Source of the DNA: Marinobacter sp. SS13-12
GTDB lineage: Bacteria; Pseudomonadota; Gammaproteobacteria; Pseudomonadales; Oleiphilaceae
NCBI RefSeq assembly: GCF_030227115.1
Contig: NZ_JASSUA010000001.1
Location: 620,001-684,000, forward strand
Direction: 5' to 3'
Length of the DNA: 64,000 nt
In this document: in pieces, positions 10,505-23,567 of the stretch
Position numbering within the stretch: the first letter of the stretch is position 1
Layout of the letters: each line of letters starts with the position of its first letter
Made by a program: the position numbers and the translations under genes
Notes under the pieces: model-generated
What the model saw: only the letters and a program-made list of their open reading frames with translations
Databases searched by the model: none
Told to the model about the DNA's origin: nothing

Positions 10505-12049
10505 ATGCAGCAACTGAATCCATCCGAGATCAGTGACATCATCAAGAAGAGAATCGAAAAGCTCGATATCTCTTCAGAAGCAAAAAACGAAGGTACCATT
10601 CTGTCCGTTTCGGACGGCATCGTGCGGATTCACGGTCTCGCCGATGTTATGTACGGCGAGATGATCGAATTCGCCAATGGCATTTACGGTATGGCACTGA
10701 ACCTGGAGCGTGACTCCGTTGGTTCAGTGGTACTGGGTGACTACGAAGATCTGGCCGAAGGTCAGAAAGTTCGTTGTACCGGCCGTATCCTGGAAGTTCC
10801 GGTTGGCCCGGAACTGCTGGGTCGCGTTGTTGACGGTCTGGGTAATCCGATCGACGGCAAGGGTGAGCTTGGCAATACCCTGACTTCACCGGTCGAGAAG
10901 GTCGCGCCCGGCGTTATTGCCCGTCAGTCTGTTGATGAGCCGGTACAAACCGGCCTGAAAGCCATCGACACCATGGTGCCGATAGGCCGTGGCCAGCGTG
11001 AGCTGATCATCGGTGACCGTCAGATTGGTAAGACCGCGGTTGCCATCGACGCGATCATCAACCAGAAGAACACTGGCATCAAGTGTATCTACGTGGCCAT
11101 TGGCCAGAAGCAGTCTTCTATCGCGGGCGTGGTCCGCAAGCTGGAAGAGCATGGCGCCATGGACCACACCATTGTGGTCGCTGCCGGTGCCGCCGATCCT
11201 GCTGCGATGCAGTTCCTGGCTCCGTATTCCGGCACGTCCATGGGTGAGTACTTCCGTGACCGTGGCGAAGACGCGCTAATCATCTATGATGATCTGTCCA
11301 AGCAGGCTGTGGCCTATCGCCAGATTTCCCTGCTGCTGCGCCGTCCGCCGGGCCGCGAAGCCTATCCGGGTGACGTATTCTACCTGCACTCCCGCCTGCT
11401 GGAGCGTGCCTCCCGGATTAATGCCGACGAGGTTGAAAAGCTCACTAACGGCGAAGTGAAAGGCAAGACCGGCTCACTGACCGCTTTGCCGATCATTGAA
11501 ACCCAGGCCGGCGACGTGTCTGCATTCGTACCGACCAACGTAATCTCCATTACCGACGGTCAGATCTTCCTGGAAACCAACCTGTTCAACTCCGGTATCC
11601 GTCCGGCGATGAACGCCGGTATCTCCGTATCCCGGGTTGGTGGTTCCGCCCAGACCAAGATCATGAAGAAGCTCGGCGGTAATATCCGTCTGGCCCTCGC
11701 CCAGTACCGTGAGCTGGCAGCATTCGCACAGTTCGCATCGGACCTGGACGAAGCCACCCGGAACCAGCTGGAGCACGGTCAGCGCGTTACCGAGCTGATG
11801 AAACAGAACCAGTACAGCCCCATGACCGTTGCGGAAATGGGTACCGTGCTGTTCGCAGCTAACGAAGGCTTCCTGGATGATGTCGAAGTTAACAACGTCG
11901 TTAAATTCGAAGCGCAACTGCTTGACTGGATGCGTGCCGAACAGAAAGACGTGCTCGACAAGATCGGTGAAGAAGGCAAGTACGATGACGACGTTGCCGC
12001 CAGCCTGAAAGCTGCTCTGGAGAAATTCAAGACCACTCAAAGCTGGTAA
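10505..12049 (+). CDS. atpA: F1Fo ATP synthase subunit alpha
   Basis: Non-catalytic nucleotide-binding subunit of the F1 head. It has 514 residues (E. coli 513). The Walker [12 protein letters not shown] (~169-179), the [21 protein letters not shown] region and the alpha/beta signature [14 protein letters not shown] (~365-378) are clear. The frame is open upstream to 10421 inside atpH; ATG 10505, with GAGG at 10492-10495, gives the family N-terminus [10 protein letters not shown]. Confidence 0.98.
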   Translation: MQQLNPSEISDIIKKRIEKLDISSEAKNEGTILSVSDGIVRIHGLADVMYGEMIEFANGIYGMALNLERDSVGSVVLGDYEDLAEGQKVRCTGRILEVPVGPELLGRVVDGLGNPIDGKGELGNTLTSPVEKVAPGVIARQSVDEPVQTGLKAIDTMVPIGRGQRELIIGDRQIGKTAVAIDAIINQKNTGIKCIYVAIGQKQSSIAGVVRKLEEHGAMDHTIVVAAGAADPAAMQFLAPYSGTSMGEYFRDRGEDALIIYDDLSKQAVAYRQISLLLRRPPGREAYPGDVFYLHSRLLERASRINADEVEKLTNGEVKGKTGSLTALPIIETQAGDVSAFVPTNVISITDGQIFLETNLFNSGIRPAMNAGISVSRVGGSAQTKIMKKLGGNIRLALAQYRELAAFAQFASDLDEATRNQLEHGQRVTELMKQNQYSPMTVAEMGTVLFAANEGFLDDVEVNNVVKFEAQLLDWMRAEQKDVLDKIGEEGKYDDDVAASLKAALEKFKTTQSW

Positions 12050-12115
12050 GCCCGAGGCCCGCTACGGCGGGCCCGTTGGTCCACATGAGTGTCTAACTTG
12101 AAAAGGCAGTGACTT

Positions 12116-14429
<2,314 letters not shown>

Positions 14430-14465
14430 GGCTTCCTTCACTTTCAGACCCAAGAGGCATCAGAA

Positions 14466-14888
14466 ATGGCTATGACAGTACATTGTGACGTCGTAAGTGC
14501 CGAGGAAAAAATCTACTCCGGACTGGTAGAGATGCTTATCGCTACCGGTACCGAGGGTGAGATGGGTATCCAGCTGGGCCATGCTCCGCTGCTGACCGAG
14601 CTCAAGCCCGGTTCAGTGCGGATCATCAAGCAGGACGGGAAAGAGGAAATTCTTTACGTTTCAGGTGGTTACCTGGAAGTTCAGCCCAACCTCGTGACCC
14701 TGATGGCTGATACGGCTATCCGCGCCAAGGATGTGGACGAAGCAGCGGCACTGGAAGCCCAGAAAGAAGCTGAAAAGGCACTGGCAAACAAGACAGGCGA
14801 GTTTGAATACTCCCGTGCCGCAGCCGAGCTGGCAGAAGCCGCCGCCCAGTTGCGCACGATTCAGAAGCTGCGCAAGAACGTTCGCTGA
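14466..14888 (+). CDS. atpC: F1Fo ATP synthase subunit epsilon
   Basis: Rotor foot subunit and intrinsic inhibitor of hydrolysis. It has 140 residues: an N-terminal beta-sandwich ([30 protein letters not shown]) and two C-terminal helices rich in Ala/Glu (~88-138). It is the last gene of the operon; a strong intrinsic terminator follows 45 bases after its stop. Confidence 0.96.
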   Translation: MAMTVHCDVVSAEEKIYSGLVEMLIATGTEGEMGIQLGHAPLLTELKPGSVRIIKQDGKEEILYVSGGYLEVQPNLVTLMADTAIRAKDVDEAAALEAQKEAEKALANKTGEFEYSRAAAELAEAAAQLRTIQKLRKNVR

Positions 14889-14933
14889 GGCCGGATTTTC
14901 CGGAAACAGCGTATCGGCAGCCGTTCGCCTGAC

Positions 14934-15008
14934 AAAAGCCGCGTCCTGAAACGGATGACTCACCGGAATCTTTCCGGAACGTCATTTGCCAGGGAGGCGG
15001 CTTTTTTT
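14934..15008 (+). terminator. Intrinsic terminator of the atp operon (branched stem)
   Basis: The outer arms AAAAGCCGC (14934-14942) and GCGGCTTTT (14997-15005) pair and run into a seven-T tract (15002-15008). Inside, ATGAC (14955-14959) pairs with GTCAT (14981-14985), enclosing CCGGAA (14963-14968) and TTCCGG (14972-14977). The result is a long stem with an inner hairpin, ending about 46 bases before glmU. Confidence 0.85.
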
Positions 15009-15054
15009 GTTCAATACACCCAAACTCGCCATCAGCCCGGAGTGTGGTACATCT

Positions 15055-16422
15055 ATGACATCCCTGCACGTTGTAATTCTGGCCGCAGGCCAGGGCTCGC
15101 GCATGAAATCCGCCCTGCCGAAGGTTCTCCACAGCATTGCCGGCAAACCCATGCTTCACCATGTCATGGACACCGCCCGAAAACTGGGTGCCGCTGGTAT
15201 CCATGGCGTTATCGGACACGGTGCGGAGCAGGTAAAAGCCATCACCCCGGCTGAAGATGTGCAATGGGCGTTGCAGGAACAGCAACTGGGCACCGGCCAC
15301 GCCGTGGCCCAGGCACTGCCGGCATTGCCGGACGATGCACGGGTGCTGATTCTCTATGGCGATGTTCCGCTCACGCGGCCGGAAACCCTTGAAGCGCTGG
15401 TTTCACAGGTAAGTGAGGATTCACTCGGCCTGTTAACGGTGACTCTGGATAACCCGGCTGGATACGGCCGCATCCTCCGCAATGATGCCGGGGATGTGAC
15501 AGCCATTGTAGAGCAGAAAGACGCCACCGATGCCCAGAAAGCAGTCACCGAAGTGAATACCGGAATCCTTGCAGTATCCGCACGCCACCTCAAAGACTGG
15601 TTGCCACAGTTGTCCAACAGCAATGCCCAGGGTGAATACTACCTGACAGATATCATTGCCATGGCGGCTGATAGGGGCGTGCGTATTTCAGTGGCGCAGC
15701 CTGCCAACGAATACGAAGTACAGGGTGTGAATAACCGCCTGCAACTGGCGGAACTGGAGCGGTGGTACCAGCTTCAGGAGGCGAATCGACTGATGACCGA
15801 GGGTGCCACCCTGGCAGATCCTTCCAGGATCGACGTACGGGGCAGTCTGTCGATAGGCCAGGATGTGCTGATCGATATCAACGCGGTGTTTGAAGGCAAT
15901 GTTTCCCTCGCAAACGATGTCAGCATTGGTCCCAACTGTGTGATTCGCGATGCCACGATTGGCGAGGGGACACGGATCGAGGCCAATTCGGTTATTGATG
16001 GCGCGGATATAGGCCGCGGCGCCCAGGTTGGCCCATTTGCGCGGTTAAGGCCTGGAACAAAGCTGGCGGACAGCACCAAGGTAGGCAACTTTGTGGAAAC
16101 CAAGAAGGCCGACGTTGGCGAGGGCAGCAAGATCAATCACCTCAGCTATGTGGGCGATGCCATACTGGGACGTAATGTGAATGTGGGTGCAGGAACCATT
16201 ACGTGCAATTATGATGGGGTGAACAAGTACAAAACGGTGTTGGGCGATGGTGTTTTCGTGGGCTCCAATACCTCCCTGGTAGCACCCGTGTCATTGGCGG
16301 ACAATGTCACCATTGGTGCCGGCTCCACCATTACCCGCAACGTGGAGGAAGGCGAGCTCGCCGTCGCCCGCGGACGTCAGCGGAATATCGATAACTGGGA
16401 ACGCCCGGTCAAAAAAGACTGA
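15055..16422 (+). CDS. glmU: Bifunctional UDP-GlcNAc pyrophosphorylase / glucosamine-1-phosphate acetyltransferase GlmU
   Basis: Makes UDP-N-acetylglucosamine for peptidoglycan and LPS in two steps. It has 455 residues (E. coli 456). The N-terminal uridyltransferase domain has [18 protein letters not shown] (~9-26) and YGDVPLTR. From ~250 the C-terminal left-handed beta-helix hexapeptide repeats begin (e.g. [20 protein letters not shown]), carrying the acetyltransferase site near [10 protein letters not shown]. The frame is open to 14986 inside the terminator; ATG 15055 gives the canonical [12 protein letters not shown] start. Confidence 0.97.
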   Translation: MTSLHVVILAAGQGSRMKSALPKVLHSIAGKPMLHHVMDTARKLGAAGIHGVIGHGAEQVKAITPAEDVQWALQEQQLGTGHAVAQALPALPDDARVLILYGDVPLTRPETLEALVSQVSEDSLGLLTVTLDNPAGYGRILRNDAGDVTAIVEQKDATDAQKAVTEVNTGILAVSARHLKDWLPQLSNSNAQGEYYLTDIIAMAADRGVRISVAQPANEYEVQGVNNRLQLAELERWYQLQEANRLMTEGATLADPSRIDVRGSLSIGQDVLIDINAVFEGNVSLANDVSIGPNCVIRDATIGEGTRIEANSVIDGADIGRGAQVGPFARLRPGTKLADSTKVGNFVETKKADVGEGSKINHLSYVGDAILGRNVNVGAGTITCNYDGVNKYKTVLGDGVFVGSNTSLVAPVSLADNVTIGAGSTITRNVEEGELAVARGRQRNIDNWERPVKKD

Positions 16423-16471
16423 TTCAAAAGCCGCAACAGGCTTCAGTACATTCGGAACAGGTGACAGGTAT

Positions 16472-18304
16472 ATGTGTGGAATTGTAGGTGCAGTATCGGA
16501 AAGGGACGTTCAGGGTATTTTGCTGGAAGGACTGCGCCGCCTGGAGTACCGGGGTTATGATTCAGCGGGGATGGCCGTTATTGACAGCAATCACGCCATT
16601 AACCGGGCGCGGGAAGTGGGCAAGGTTGCCGCACTGGCCGACGTCATTAGCGGCGAGGGCCTGGAAGGTGTTGCCGGCATTGCCCATACCCGTTGGGCCA
16701 CCCATGGTGAGCCTTCACAGGTCAATGCCCATCCGCACATGTCTGGCGAGCGGTTGGCCATCGTCCACAACGGTATTATCGAGAACTACCAGGAGCTGCG
16801 AGAAGAGCTCAAAGCCGAGGGCTTTGAGTTCACGTCCCAGACCGATACCGAAGTGGTCGCCCACCTGATCGAAAAACAGTACCGCCTGAGCAATAGTCTT
16901 TACCAGGCAGTGAGCTCCGCCATCGAACATTTACGCGGCGCCTTCGCCCTGGCGGTGATCCATGCTGACGAGCCGGATCACATGGTGGTTTGCCGTGAGG
17001 GCAGCCCGCTGGTAGTCGGTGTGGGCATTGGCGAAAACTTCATTGCCTCTGATCAGTTGGCACTGCTGCCGGTGACCGATCGCTTCATGTTCCTGGAAGA
17101 AGGCGACATTGCGGATATCAGTCGTGACCGCATCGAGATTCACGACCGCGACAAGCAACGGGTGGAGCGGGCGATCACCCGTTTCGAGCACAGCTCGGAC
17201 GCCGCCGAAAAAGGCGAGTACCGTCACTTCATGCTCAAGGAGATCCACGAGCAGCCACGGGTCATCCGTGCCACCACCGAAGGCCGGGTAACCAACACCC
17301 GCGTGCTGGAGCAGGCTCTTGGTACCCAGGCCGGCAACCTGCTGGAAAATGTACGGCATGTCCAGATCATCGCTTGTGGTACCAGTTATCATGCCGGCAT
17401 GGTGGCGCGCTACTGGATAGAAGATCTGGCAGGCGTGCCCTGCTCCGTGGAAGTGGCCTCCGAATTCCGTTACCGGAAGCACGTTATCCAGCCCGATACC
17501 CTGTTCCTGTGCATCTCCCAGTCCGGCGAAACGGCTGATACCCTGGCAGCGCTGCGGCAGGCCAAGAAGGCCGGTTTCCGTGCTGCCATGGCCATCTGCA
17601 ACGTGCCCGGCAGTTCCCTGGTGCGGGAATCCGATCTGGTGATCATGACCCAGGCCGGCCCTGAAATCGGTGTGGCTTCCACCAAGGCGTTTACCACCCA
17701 GTTGACCGCGCTGCTGATCTTTACGCTGGCACTGGCACGTCATAACGGCCTTGAAGAAGCGCGGGAGGCCGAAATTGTTGAAGCCATCCGTCTGATTCCC
17801 GGGCAGGTGGAACAGGTGCTGGCCCTGGATGCCGAGATCGTCGAGCTGTCGAAATCGTTCATGGACAAGTTCCACAGCCTGTTCCTGGGCCGTGGTGCCA
17901 TGTTCCCCGTTGCCCTCGAGGGCGCCCTGAAGCTCAAGGAAATCTCCTACATTCATGCGGAAGCCTATCCGGCCGGTGAGCTCAAGCATGGCCCGCTCGC
18001 CCTGGTGGACGGGGATATGCCGGTCGTTACGGTGGCTCCCAACAACGAATTGCTGGAAAAGCTGAAGTCCAATCTCGAGGAGGTCCGTGCCAGGGGTGGC
18101 GAGTTGTTTGTATTTGCCGACCAGGGGGCGGACGTCAAAGCCCAGGACGGCATCCACGTGATGTCGCTGCCGTCGGTGCACCCTATCACCTCCCCAATTG
18201 TCTATACGGTGCCGCTGCAGCTGCTGTCGTATCACGTGGCGGTATTGAAAGGCACCGACGTGGACCAGCCCCGCAACCTGGCGAAAAGTGTCACAGTCGA
18301 GTAG
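16472..18304 (+). CDS. glmS: Glutamine-fructose-6-phosphate aminotransferase (isomerising) GlmS
   Basis: First committed step to UDP-GlcNAc: fructose-6-P plus glutamine to glucosamine-6-P. It has 610 residues (E. coli 609). ATG 16472 gives MCGIVGAV, in which Cys2 is the N-terminal nucleophile of the glutaminase domain, so longer starts (e.g. 16304) are excluded. Two SIS domains follow, with [14 protein letters not shown] (~303), [14 protein letters not shown] (~350) and [18 protein letters not shown]. It lies 49 bases after glmU with no terminator between, so the two are probably co-transcribed. No glmS ribozyme is present, as expected outside Gram-positives. Confidence 0.97.
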   Translation: MCGIVGAVSERDVQGILLEGLRRLEYRGYDSAGMAVIDSNHAINRAREVGKVAALADVISGEGLEGVAGIAHTRWATHGEPSQVNAHPHMSGERLAIVHNGIIENYQELREELKAEGFEFTSQTDTEVVAHLIEKQYRLSNSLYQAVSSAIEHLRGAFALAVIHADEPDHMVVCREGSPLVVGVGIGENFIASDQLALLPVTDRFMFLEEGDIADISRDRIEIHDRDKQRVERAITRFEHSSDAAEKGEYRHFMLKEIHEQPRVIRATTEGRVTNTRVLEQALGTQAGNLLENVRHVQIIACGTSYHAGMVARYWIEDLAGVPCSVEVASEFRYRKHVIQPDTLFLCISQSGETADTLAALRQAKKAGFRAAMAICNVPGSSLVRESDLVIMTQAGPEIGVASTKAFTTQLTALLIFTLALARHNGLEEAREAEIVEAIRLIPGQVEQVLALDAEIVELSKSFMDKFHSLFLGRGAMFPVALEGALKLKEISYIHAEAYPAGELKHGPLALVDGDMPVVTVAPNNELLEKLKSNLEEVRARGGELFVFADQGADVKAQDGIHVMSLPSVHPITSPIVYTVPLQLLSYHVAVLKGTDVDQPRNLAKSVTVE

Positions 18305-18384
18305 CTGGCCGGGGTAAGAGTGTTCAAACCGCCGGAGTTTTGCTATTTTCTGTAGCAGACTCGCATTGATTGCAAAACAGAGGT

Positions 18385-18613
18385 GTTAGCGGGAGAGACC
18401 GAGCCACATCACAGTGTGCTCGGCGCCGAAGGAGCAACTGCCCCGGAAACTCTCAGGCAAAAGGACCGCTAACATGAAGACTTTCCGAAGAGCTGTCGAC
18501 GACTGCGTCCGTTGGCACACCGAAGGAGCAAGCGGCCGATTTCGCTGAAACGGCGCGTGAATCTCTCAGGTCCAGAGACGGAAGGGGTGCTTTCTATCAT
18601 TCTGTGTAGAAAG
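18385..18613 (+). promoter_or_regulatory. Tandem glycine riboswitch upstream of the DadA-like gene
   Basis: Aptamer 1 is closed by GTTAGCGG (18385-18392) pairing with CCGCTAAC (18466-18473) and contains GCCGAAGGAGCAACTGCC and ACTCTCAGGCAAAAGGACC. Aptamer 2 begins with CTTTCCG (18481-18487), contains ACCGAAGGAGCAAGCGG and TCTCTCAGGTCCAGAGAC, and closes with CGGAAGG (18579-18585). The tandem arrangement is the classic glycine-sensing form. A hairpin CTTTCTA/TAGAAAG (18590-18613) lies between aptamer 2 and the gene start at 18642 and may be the expression platform. The stretch 18305-18384 shows nothing else recognisable. Confidence 0.92.
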
Positions 18614-18641
18614 GAAACCCTGGGCGCCCCTGGAGATCGCT

Positions 18642-19856
18642 ATGAAGCGAATTGCTGTTATTGGCGGTGGTATCACCGGTATCACAACCGCTTACACTCT
18701 GGCCAAGCGTGGCCTGGATGTCACCGTTTACGAAAAACACCGTTATGCAGCGATGGAAACCTCCTTCGCTAACGGTGGCCAGCTGTCGGCCTCCAATGCC
18801 GAGGTCTGGAACAACTGGCAGACCCTGATCAAGGGTATGAAGTGGATGTTCCGCCGTGATGCGCCGTTATTGGTGAACCCCAAACCTTCCTGGCACAAAC
18901 TGAGCTGGTTTGCCGAGTTTATTGCCGCGATTCCCCAGTACGAGAAGAACACCACCGAAACGGCTCGCATGGCGATCGCCGCCCGTGATTACCTGTTTGC
19001 ATGGGCGCAAGAGGAAGGTATCGACTTTGACCTGAAAAAGCAGGGAATCCTGCATATCTATCGGGACAAGGCCGGCTTCGACCACGCTGCCAATGTCTCG
19101 AAACTGCTGGCCGCCGGCGGCCTTGAACGCCGGGCGGTCACTCCTGATGAGATGAGCTCGATCGAACCGACGCTGGCGGGCCGCTATTACGGTGGTTTTT
19201 TTACCGAGAGCGATTCAACCGGTGATATCCACAAGTTTACCAACGGGCTGGCAGATGCGATCCAGCGCCTCGGGGTCAAGACCTTCTATGGGCACTCCGT
19301 GACCGAACTCAGTGCCGATCAATCCAGTGCCTGGGTAACCTCCCATGACGGCGAACAGCAAACCCGTGACACCTACGATGGCGTGGTGATCTGTGCCGGT
19401 GTGGGCAGTCGGGCGCTGGCGGCGAAGCTGGGTGATCGCGTCAATATTTACCCGGTCAAAGGCTATTCCATTACCGTTGAGCTGGACGACGAGGCCTCTC
19501 AGGCTGCGGCACCGAGCGTCAGTCTGCTGGATGACGCCACCAAGATCGTCACCAGCCGGCTGGGTGATGACCGTTTTCGTGTCGCGGGTACAGCAGAATT
19601 CAGTGGTTATAATCGCGATATCCGGGATGACCGGATTCGGCCGCTCACCCGCTGGGTAGAGCAGTGTTTCCCCGGCGTCTGTACCCGGCGCGTGGTGCCC
19701 TGGGCGGGGTTGCGCCCCATGCTTCCCAACATGATGCCACGGGTCGGGCCAGGCCGGTTGCCTACGGTATTCTATAACACCGGACACGGCCACCTGGGTT
19801 GGACCCTCTCGGCGATTACAGCCGAGATGCTGGCCGAAGCCGTTGCTGGAAAATAA
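18642..19856 (+). CDS. FAD-dependent D-amino acid dehydrogenase (DadA-like)
   Basis: DAO/DadA-superfamily flavoprotein of 404 residues. It oxidatively deaminates D-amino acids, or possibly glycine, to the keto acid and ammonia, passing electrons to the respiratory chain. The dinucleotide-binding GGGITG is at residues 8-13 and YEKHRYAAMETSFANGGQLS follows (~31-50). The C-terminal VPWAGLRPMLPNMMPRVG and YNTGHGHLGWTLS match the family. Position directly behind a tandem glycine riboswitch suggests induction by glycine, so a glycine-oxidising role is plausible; the substrate itself is inferred, not seen. Confidence 0.85.
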   Translation: MKRIAVIGGGITGITTAYTLAKRGLDVTVYEKHRYAAMETSFANGGQLSASNAEVWNNWQTLIKGMKWMFRRDAPLLVNPKPSWHKLSWFAEFIAAIPQYEKNTTETARMAIAARDYLFAWAQEEGIDFDLKKQGILHIYRDKAGFDHAANVSKLLAAGGLERRAVTPDEMSSIEPTLAGRYYGGFFTESDSTGDIHKFTNGLADAIQRLGVKTFYGHSVTELSADQSSAWVTSHDGEQQTRDTYDGVVICAGVGSRALAAKLGDRVNIYPVKGYSITVELDDEASQAAAPSVSLLDDATKIVTSRLGDDRFRVAGTAEFSGYNRDIRDDRIRPLTRWVEQCFPGVCTRRVVPWAGLRPMLPNMMPRVGPGRLPTVFYNTGHGHLGWTLSAITAEMLAEAVAGK

Positions 19857-19953
19857 AGTCGCTCAAGGCTCTGTCTTTTAGTAATATTACGAAACTTTTT
19901 GGGGTGGTCGTTCGGCTGCTCTTCCTTGTCGCGTGTAAGACCAAATAGTCACC

Positions 19954-19983
19954 TACCCGGTACCTTAGATGGATTACCGGGTA
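19954..19983 (+). promoter_or_regulatory. Perfect 9-bp inverted repeat between dadA-like gene and nhaB
   Basis: TACCCGGTA (19954-19962) and TACCGGGTA (19975-19983) are perfect inverted arms around a 12-base loop. No T tract follows, so it is not a standard intrinsic terminator. It could be an operator or a leader hairpin about 75 bases before nhaB. Confidence 0.45.
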
Positions 19984-20056
19984 CGTAAATATCAAGGAAG
20001 ATAGGGGCCGGTTACCACATACTGTCACTCGCCCGTTGACTCAGAAGATTCCTGCA

Positions 20057-21562
20057 ATGCCCACTACCGTTTTCTCTGGTTTTACCCACAACTTCCTGGG
20101 TAATGCACCCGCCTGGTACAAACAGGTCATCATCCTTTTCCTGATTGCCAATCCCCTGATTCTATGGACTCTTGGACCAGCCGTAGCTGGCTGGCTTCTG
20201 GTGGGCGAATTCATATTTACCCTGGCCATGGCGCTGAAGTGCTATCCCCTGTTACCGGGTGGCCTGCTGGCGACCGAAGCCCTGCTGATCGGTATGACCA
20301 CGGCGGACGCGGTGTACCACGAAGTACTGGTGAACTTCCCGGTTATCCTGCTGCTGATGTTCATGGTGGCGGGTATCTACTTCATGAAAGAGCTGCTGCT
20401 GGTGACCTTTACCCAGATATTGGTGGGCGTGCGCTCGAAATCTGCGCTTTCATTGCTGTTCTGTGCCGCTGCCGCCCTGCTTTCGGCATTCCTGGACGCG
20501 CTGACCGTTACCGCCGTGATCATCAGCGTCGCCGTCGGCTTCTATTCGGTGTACCACAAGGTAGCATCGGGCAAGGGCTACCAACACAAGGACCATAACG
20601 CCAACAGCGATGAACAGGTGATTGAGCTGCATCGCGAAGACCTGGACAGGTTCCGGGCATTCCTGCGCAGTCTGCTGATGCACGGTGCCATCGGCACCGC
20701 GCTGGGCGGGGTGGCCACCATGGTGGGCGAGCCCCAGAACCTGTTGATCGCCAAGGTAGTGGGCTGGGACTTTGCCAGCTTCTTTTTGCATATGGCGCCG
20801 GTCAGCCTGCCGGTGCTGGCTGCAGGTCTGACTACTTGCTGGGCGCTGGAAAAACTGCGCTGGTTTGGCTATGGCGCCCGCCTGCCGAAACCGGTGCGCC
20901 AGGTGCTGGAGGAATTTGCCGACAACGAACGTACCAAGCGGACCAAGGCCGACCAGGCTGCATTGTGGGTGCAGGCAATGGCTGCACTGATTCTGGTTAT
21001 CGGCCTGGCCTTCCACCTGGCGGAGGTGGGGCTGATTGGTCTTCTGGTGATCATCCTTATCACCTCGTTCACCGGTGTTACCGACGAGCATCAGATCGGC
21101 AAGGCATTCCAGGAATCCCTGCCCTTTACCTCGCTGCTGGTGGTGTTTTTTGCCATCGTCGCCGTCATTCACGAACAGCACCTGTTCAAGCCGATCATCG
21201 ATTTTGTACTCAGCCTGCCAAAGGATCAGCAGCCGGGCATGTTCTTTATTGCCAACGGATTGCTGTCGATGATCAGCGACAACGTGTTCGTGGCTACGGT
21301 GTACATCAGTGAAATCAAACAGGCACTGGATGCCGGCAGTATCGACTACGAGCACTTCCAGGAACTGGCCATTGCTATTAACACGGGTACCAATCTGCCC
21401 AGTGTCGCCACGCCTAACGGACAGGCGGCGTTCCTGTTCCTGCTGACGTCTGCCATTGCGCCTCTGGTGCGTTTATCCTACGGGCGGATGGTGATCATGG
21501 CATTTCCCTACACGATAGTGATGGGTGCTGTAGGCCTGTTCAGCGTTGTCAACCTGGTTTAG
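20057..21562 (+). CDS. nhaB: Na+/H+ antiporter NhaB
   Basis: Electrogenic inner-membrane Na+/H+ antiporter for sodium extrusion, about 501 residues with some 12 hydrophobic helices. Closely matches NhaB of enterics and Vibrio, e.g. [12 protein letters not shown] near the start, [40 protein letters not shown] and the C-terminal [22 protein letters not shown] 20057 has AGAAG nine bases upstream; TTG 20036 is an in-frame alternative adding seven residues. Fits a marine, salt-exposed cell. Confidence 0.94.
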   Translation: MPTTVFSGFTHNFLGNAPAWYKQVIILFLIANPLILWTLGPAVAGWLLVGEFIFTLAMALKCYPLLPGGLLATEALLIGMTTADAVYHEVLVNFPVILLLMFMVAGIYFMKELLLVTFTQILVGVRSKSALSLLFCAAAALLSAFLDALTVTAVIISVAVGFYSVYHKVASGKGYQHKDHNANSDEQVIELHREDLDRFRAFLRSLLMHGAIGTALGGVATMVGEPQNLLIAKVVGWDFASFFLHMAPVSLPVLAAGLTTCWALEKLRWFGYGARLPKPVRQVLEEFADNERTKRTKADQAALWVQAMAALILVIGLAFHLAEVGLIGLLVIILITSFTGVTDEHQIGKAFQESLPFTSLLVVFFAIVAVIHEQHLFKPIIDFVLSLPKDQQPGMFFIANGLLSMISDNVFVATVYISEIKQALDAGSIDYEHFQELAIAINTGTNLPSVATPNGQAAFLFLLTSAIAPLVRLSYGRMVIMAFPYTIVMGAVGLFSVVNLV

Positions 21563-21738
21563 AGTCAGCCGACGCTCGTGCTGGCGGAAATTGTTGCCTT
21601 GCGGACAGTGCATTCCTGTGCAGGTCTGTTACTCTTTTTAGAGTGGTAACAAGACAATGGCCAGCGGCAACGATGACAATAACAGCCAGAATTCGGACCA
21701 GGCTTTCCTGCGATTTCCTGTATTGCGGGGAGGATTCG

Positions 21739-22524
21739 ATTGTCCGCCCATTGGCCTTTGCATTATTGGTTTCCCTTTGCCTCGCTGTTCTTGCCGGCCC
21801 TGCTCAGGCCCAGCCGACCCGCGACACCCTGATAGTGGGTTACGTGGATGTGCCTCCCCTGGCTTATGAGGGTATCGATGGCCGTGCCGAAGGCGTGTTT
21901 ATCGATCTGACTCGCCGTGTGGCCGACGAAGCAGGATACGATGTGAATTTCCGGTACCTTCCGGTGAGTCGCGCCTATTATTACCTGCGCACGGGCGGCA
22001 TCGACATCTGGCCCGGCGTTACCGACGTTCCTGCCCTTGAAGGCGAAGTTCTGGAGAGTTTTGTAAGCCCGCTGCCGTTCCAGCTCAGCGCCTGGGGAAT
22101 AGGAAGTATGCCGCCGGTTTCGCACTTCAATGATCTGAAGGACAAGACCCTGATTCTTATTTCCGGCTACACCTATGGTGGCCTTGCTGACCGTCTGGCA
22201 CGCACTCCTGGAATATCGATCACCGAGGCCCCCAACCACCAGGCTGCCGTGGCAATGCTGAACCGCGGGCGGGGCGACTATCTGCTGGATTATCAGGACC
22301 CGGTAAACGTCGTGCTGGAGGAGTTCCCGATCCGTGGTATTCGCGAGTATCCTGTGCGCACCCGGAATGCTGCCTGGGTGTTCTCGCTGGCTAATCCGAG
22401 AAGCGCTCAGTTGCGGAACGAGTTTGACGATGCTTACCTGCGCCTTGCAGAACGCGGTGAGGTACCGCAACCCAGGGTTTTGAGCGAAGGGTTTCTGCTT
22501 CCGGGACTGGCCGATCTGCTTTAG
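21739..22524 (+). CDS. Periplasmic solute-binding protein (SBP_bac_3-like)
   Basis: Probable periplasmic substrate-binding protein of the polar amino acid type (family 3). A hydrophobic signal peptide ending AGPAQAQ precedes the mature part, which starts TRDTLIVGYVDVPPLAYEG and contains GVFIDLTRRVADEAGYDVNF. No transporter genes adjoin, so it may act alone or be a sensor-like relative. The start is unclear: the frame is open from GTG 21643 (ATG 21673 also), but those add an unnatural tail. The only strong Shine-Dalgarno (GGGGAGG, 21727-21733) points to ATT 21739, or less well TTG 21751. Its stop overlaps the convergent DUF3047 gene by four bases. Confidence 0.75.
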   Translation: MVRPLAFALLVSLCLAVLAGPAQAQPTRDTLIVGYVDVPPLAYEGIDGRAEGVFIDLTRRVADEAGYDVNFRYLPVSRAYYYLRTGGIDIWPGVTDVPALEGEVLESFVSPLPFQLSAWGIGSMPPVSHFNDLKDKTLILISGYTYGGLADRLARTPGISITEAPNHQAAVAMLNRGRGDYLLDYQDPVNVVLEEFPIRGIREYPVRTRNAAWVFSLANPRSAQLRNEFDDAYLRLAERGEVPQPRVLSEGFLLPGLADLL

Positions 22525-23252
22525 GGCCTGACTAACTGAACGTCGCCGTACCTGGCAGTAGCGGATCCCCCGGTGTTGTCGGAATCCGACATGATGGCGA
22601 CCCCCACCAGCTTGGGTGGTTTGCGGCCAAAGGCAGCTTTATAATCCGCCACAATATCCCGCTCCACGGTGACCCAACTGCCGGTAGTGTCCGCCCCGGA
22701 ACTCACCGCCACCATCATCGTGGTATCGGTGAAGGGGTTGGCGACGATCTCTCCCACCGGCAACCGATTGGCCCAGATATAGTTCAGGGCGTTGCCCGGT
22801 AGTTCCTCACCGAACACCACCTCCACCGCCTTGCGCCTGGCGCGCTCAAAAAAGCCGGCTTCTTCGGGCTCGAATTCAAACGCCACGTAGATGCGGGCGG
22901 GGTAGTCATCACCGTCCTTTCTGCGGGCGTCGCCCTGCTCAAACACATTCGACACCTTCCAGCGCCAGCGCAGGATCAGCGAGTCCCCGGGTTCCACCGA
23001 TACGCGAGCAATGAGCCCGGAGGCGCTGTTATCGGTGGTCGCTTCGACAACCTGTTTGCCGTTGTCGTCAACCAGCTGGTAGCGGCTGTGGCGGTCGATA
23101 TTGGGAAATTCCAGCGGCTCCCAGCCATCCTCCAGAGACGTCATCTCAGAAAATGGTGTTATCAGCGAGTTGTCCGCGTTGTCCGCGTGCACCTGCGCCA
23201 GCGACATGGACAGGATCAGGGATGCCAGTAAGTATCTGCATGCGTGGTTCAT
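22521..23252 (-). CDS. DUF3047 domain protein, exported
   Basis: 243 residues with an N-terminal signal peptide (LLASLILSMSLAQVHA). The body matches DUF3047: the RWRWKVSNVFEQGDARRKDG stretch, YPARIYVAFEF, NALNYIWANRLPVG and the near-terminal VGVAIMSDSDNTGG. Function unknown; the fold is a periplasmic beta-rich domain resembling carbohydrate-binding modules. The start has GGAGGGCACC upstream. Convergent with the binding-protein gene, sharing four bases at the stops. Confidence 0.82.
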   Translation of the reverse strand: MNHACRYLLASLILSMSLAQVHADNADNSLITPFSEMTSLEDGWEPLEFPNIDRHSRYQLVDDNGKQVVEATTDNSASGLIARVSVEPGDSLILRWRWKVSNVFEQGDARRKDGDDYPARIYVAFEFEPEEAGFFERARRKAVEVVFGEELPGNALNYIWANRLPVGEIVANPFTDTTMMVAVSSGADTTGSWVTVERDIVADYKAAFGRKPPKLVGVAIMSDSDNTGGSATARYGDVQLVRP

Positions 23253-23343
23253 GGTGCCCTCCCGAGGTTCCGATTACTGACCGGCAACCGGTAAAAAAGT
23301 GCCTTGTCGTCATTGATATTACTGTATATAGTGTTTTTGTCCT

Positions 23344-23517
23344 TGGTTAAGTACCAGATATGGTACCGGGAATCCGGTGAGAATCCGGAACTGACGCGCA
23401 GCGGTATTGGGGAACAAGCGTGGCACAAAGACACTGGTTAACACCGGGAAGTCGCCACGCAAGGCCGAACCACACGGTTCACGCCCCTGAGTCCGAAGAC
23501 CTGCCAGGGATACAACT
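23344..23517 (+). promoter_or_regulatory. Cobalamin (B12) riboswitch upstream of nrdA
   Basis: The conserved cobalamin-aptamer segments appear in order: GGGAATCCGGTGAGAATCCG (~23368-23387), CTGACGCGCAGCGGTA, CACTGGTTAACACCGGGAAG (~23430-23450) and the B12-box segment TGAGTCCGAAGACCTGCC (~23488-23505). It lies ~220 bases before nrdA, followed by a paired palindromic repeat. B12 riboswitches on class I reductases are known to shut off the B12-independent enzyme when cobalamin is available for a class II (NrdJ) enzyme. No nrdJ is in this window. Confidence 0.9.
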
Positions 23518-23567
23518 GCACCTTCGCGTATAGGGTGAGCAGAATCGTAAAACCGTAGGTCGCCCCT

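Noticed and set aside
16423..16471. glmS ribozyme upstream of glmS
   Set aside because: The gap is only 49 bases and has none of the ribozyme core; such ribozymes are typical of Gram-positives.
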